This document shows, in pieces, positions 63,806-64,000 of a stretch of DNA of 64,000 nt. The notes under the pieces were generated by a model, which saw only the letters and a list, made by a program, of their open reading frames with translations, ran no database searches and was not told the DNA's origin. This stretch comes from Mesocentrotus franciscanus. Lineage: Eukaryota; Echinodermata; Echinoidea; Camarodonta; Strongylocentrotidae. Numbering within the stretch: position 1 is the first letter of the stretch; every line of letters starts with the position of its first letter. Location: the NCBI GenBank assembly GCA_037976565.1, contig CP137667.1, positions 32,620,790-32,684,789 on the forward strand. Direction: 5' to 3'. Both the position numbers and the translations under genes were made by a program.

Positions 63806-64000
63806 GACTTTTGTCATAAAGCTTTTTACTACGTATAGTCGCGCTTGGCGACTCAACGCTATTGTTTGATCGCTTTTGTCCGGCTTGCCAGATTCTATTG
63901 TTCAGGTGCGGATTATGGCTGCCTAACTTGAATCACCCAAAGTCTGTGGTCATTAGAATAGGTGAATATTTTAGATCATGTTATTGTATCGGCATGGCAT
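63806..64000. other. Flanking sequence, nothing recognised
   Basis: Mixed-composition sequence with no open frame of note. CAGGTGCGGATTATGG near 63,904 resembles the CAGTGGCGGATTCTGG at 62,496 in direct orientation. Confidence 0.4.

Overview
This is eukaryotic genomic DNA. It is AT-rich and dominated by repeats, with one recognisable host gene component. Split leucine-rich-repeat (LRR) exons, a metazoan-type tRNA-derived SINE, Helitron-like elements and fragments of transposon proteins suggest a marine invertebrate. The LRR sequence resembles my recollection of expanded NLR (NACHT-LRR) families in echinoderms, particularly sea cucumbers. That identification is from memory and was not searched.

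The main content is a tandem array of LRR exons on the + strand, from about 3.14 kb to 61.62 kb. I count 29 copies of one exon type. All are 168 bp (56 codons, two LRRs of 28 residues) except a broken 165-bp copy at 41,176. Each has an AG acceptor just before a GTC or GTCAA start, a GT donor just after CAG or CGG, and phase-0 boundaries on both sides. Any number of copies could therefore be joined in frame. No NACHT, death-fold or terminal exon is visible, so the window would be the interior of an enormous LRR gene, a set of such genes, or a partly decayed exon reservoir. In 24.9-61.6 kb the exons recur about every 1.49 kb with highly similar introns, and there are larger repeats of 10-12 kb. 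Residue 5 of the exon uses a codon of the form NGT with all four bases at N among near-identical copies (Cys, Ser, Arg, Gly).

Layout: 1-3.14 kb is repeats, including an inverted-repeat element, a ~350-bp tandem repeat rich in AGGTCA half-sites, and a broken Cys-rich protein fragment on the minus strand. 3.14-14.13 kb is the older, looser part of the LRR array. It has three exons, two units whose exon was deleted, a 3.05-kb insertion carrying an SGNH-hydrolase fragment, and a non-autonomous TIR transposon present twice. 14.13-22.60 kb is a head-to-tail array of about four 2.15-kb Helitron-like units, each with a tRNA-Gly-like internal promoter; it sits where an LRR exon would be expected. 22.60-61.62 kb is the dense LRR array. 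61.62-64 kb is a CpG-rich repeat and an inverted-repeat-bounded block with long purine and pyrimidine tracts.

Apart from the LRR exons I find no gene I can defend. Most open frames are unmasked repeats, low-complexity tracts, or frames without an ATG.
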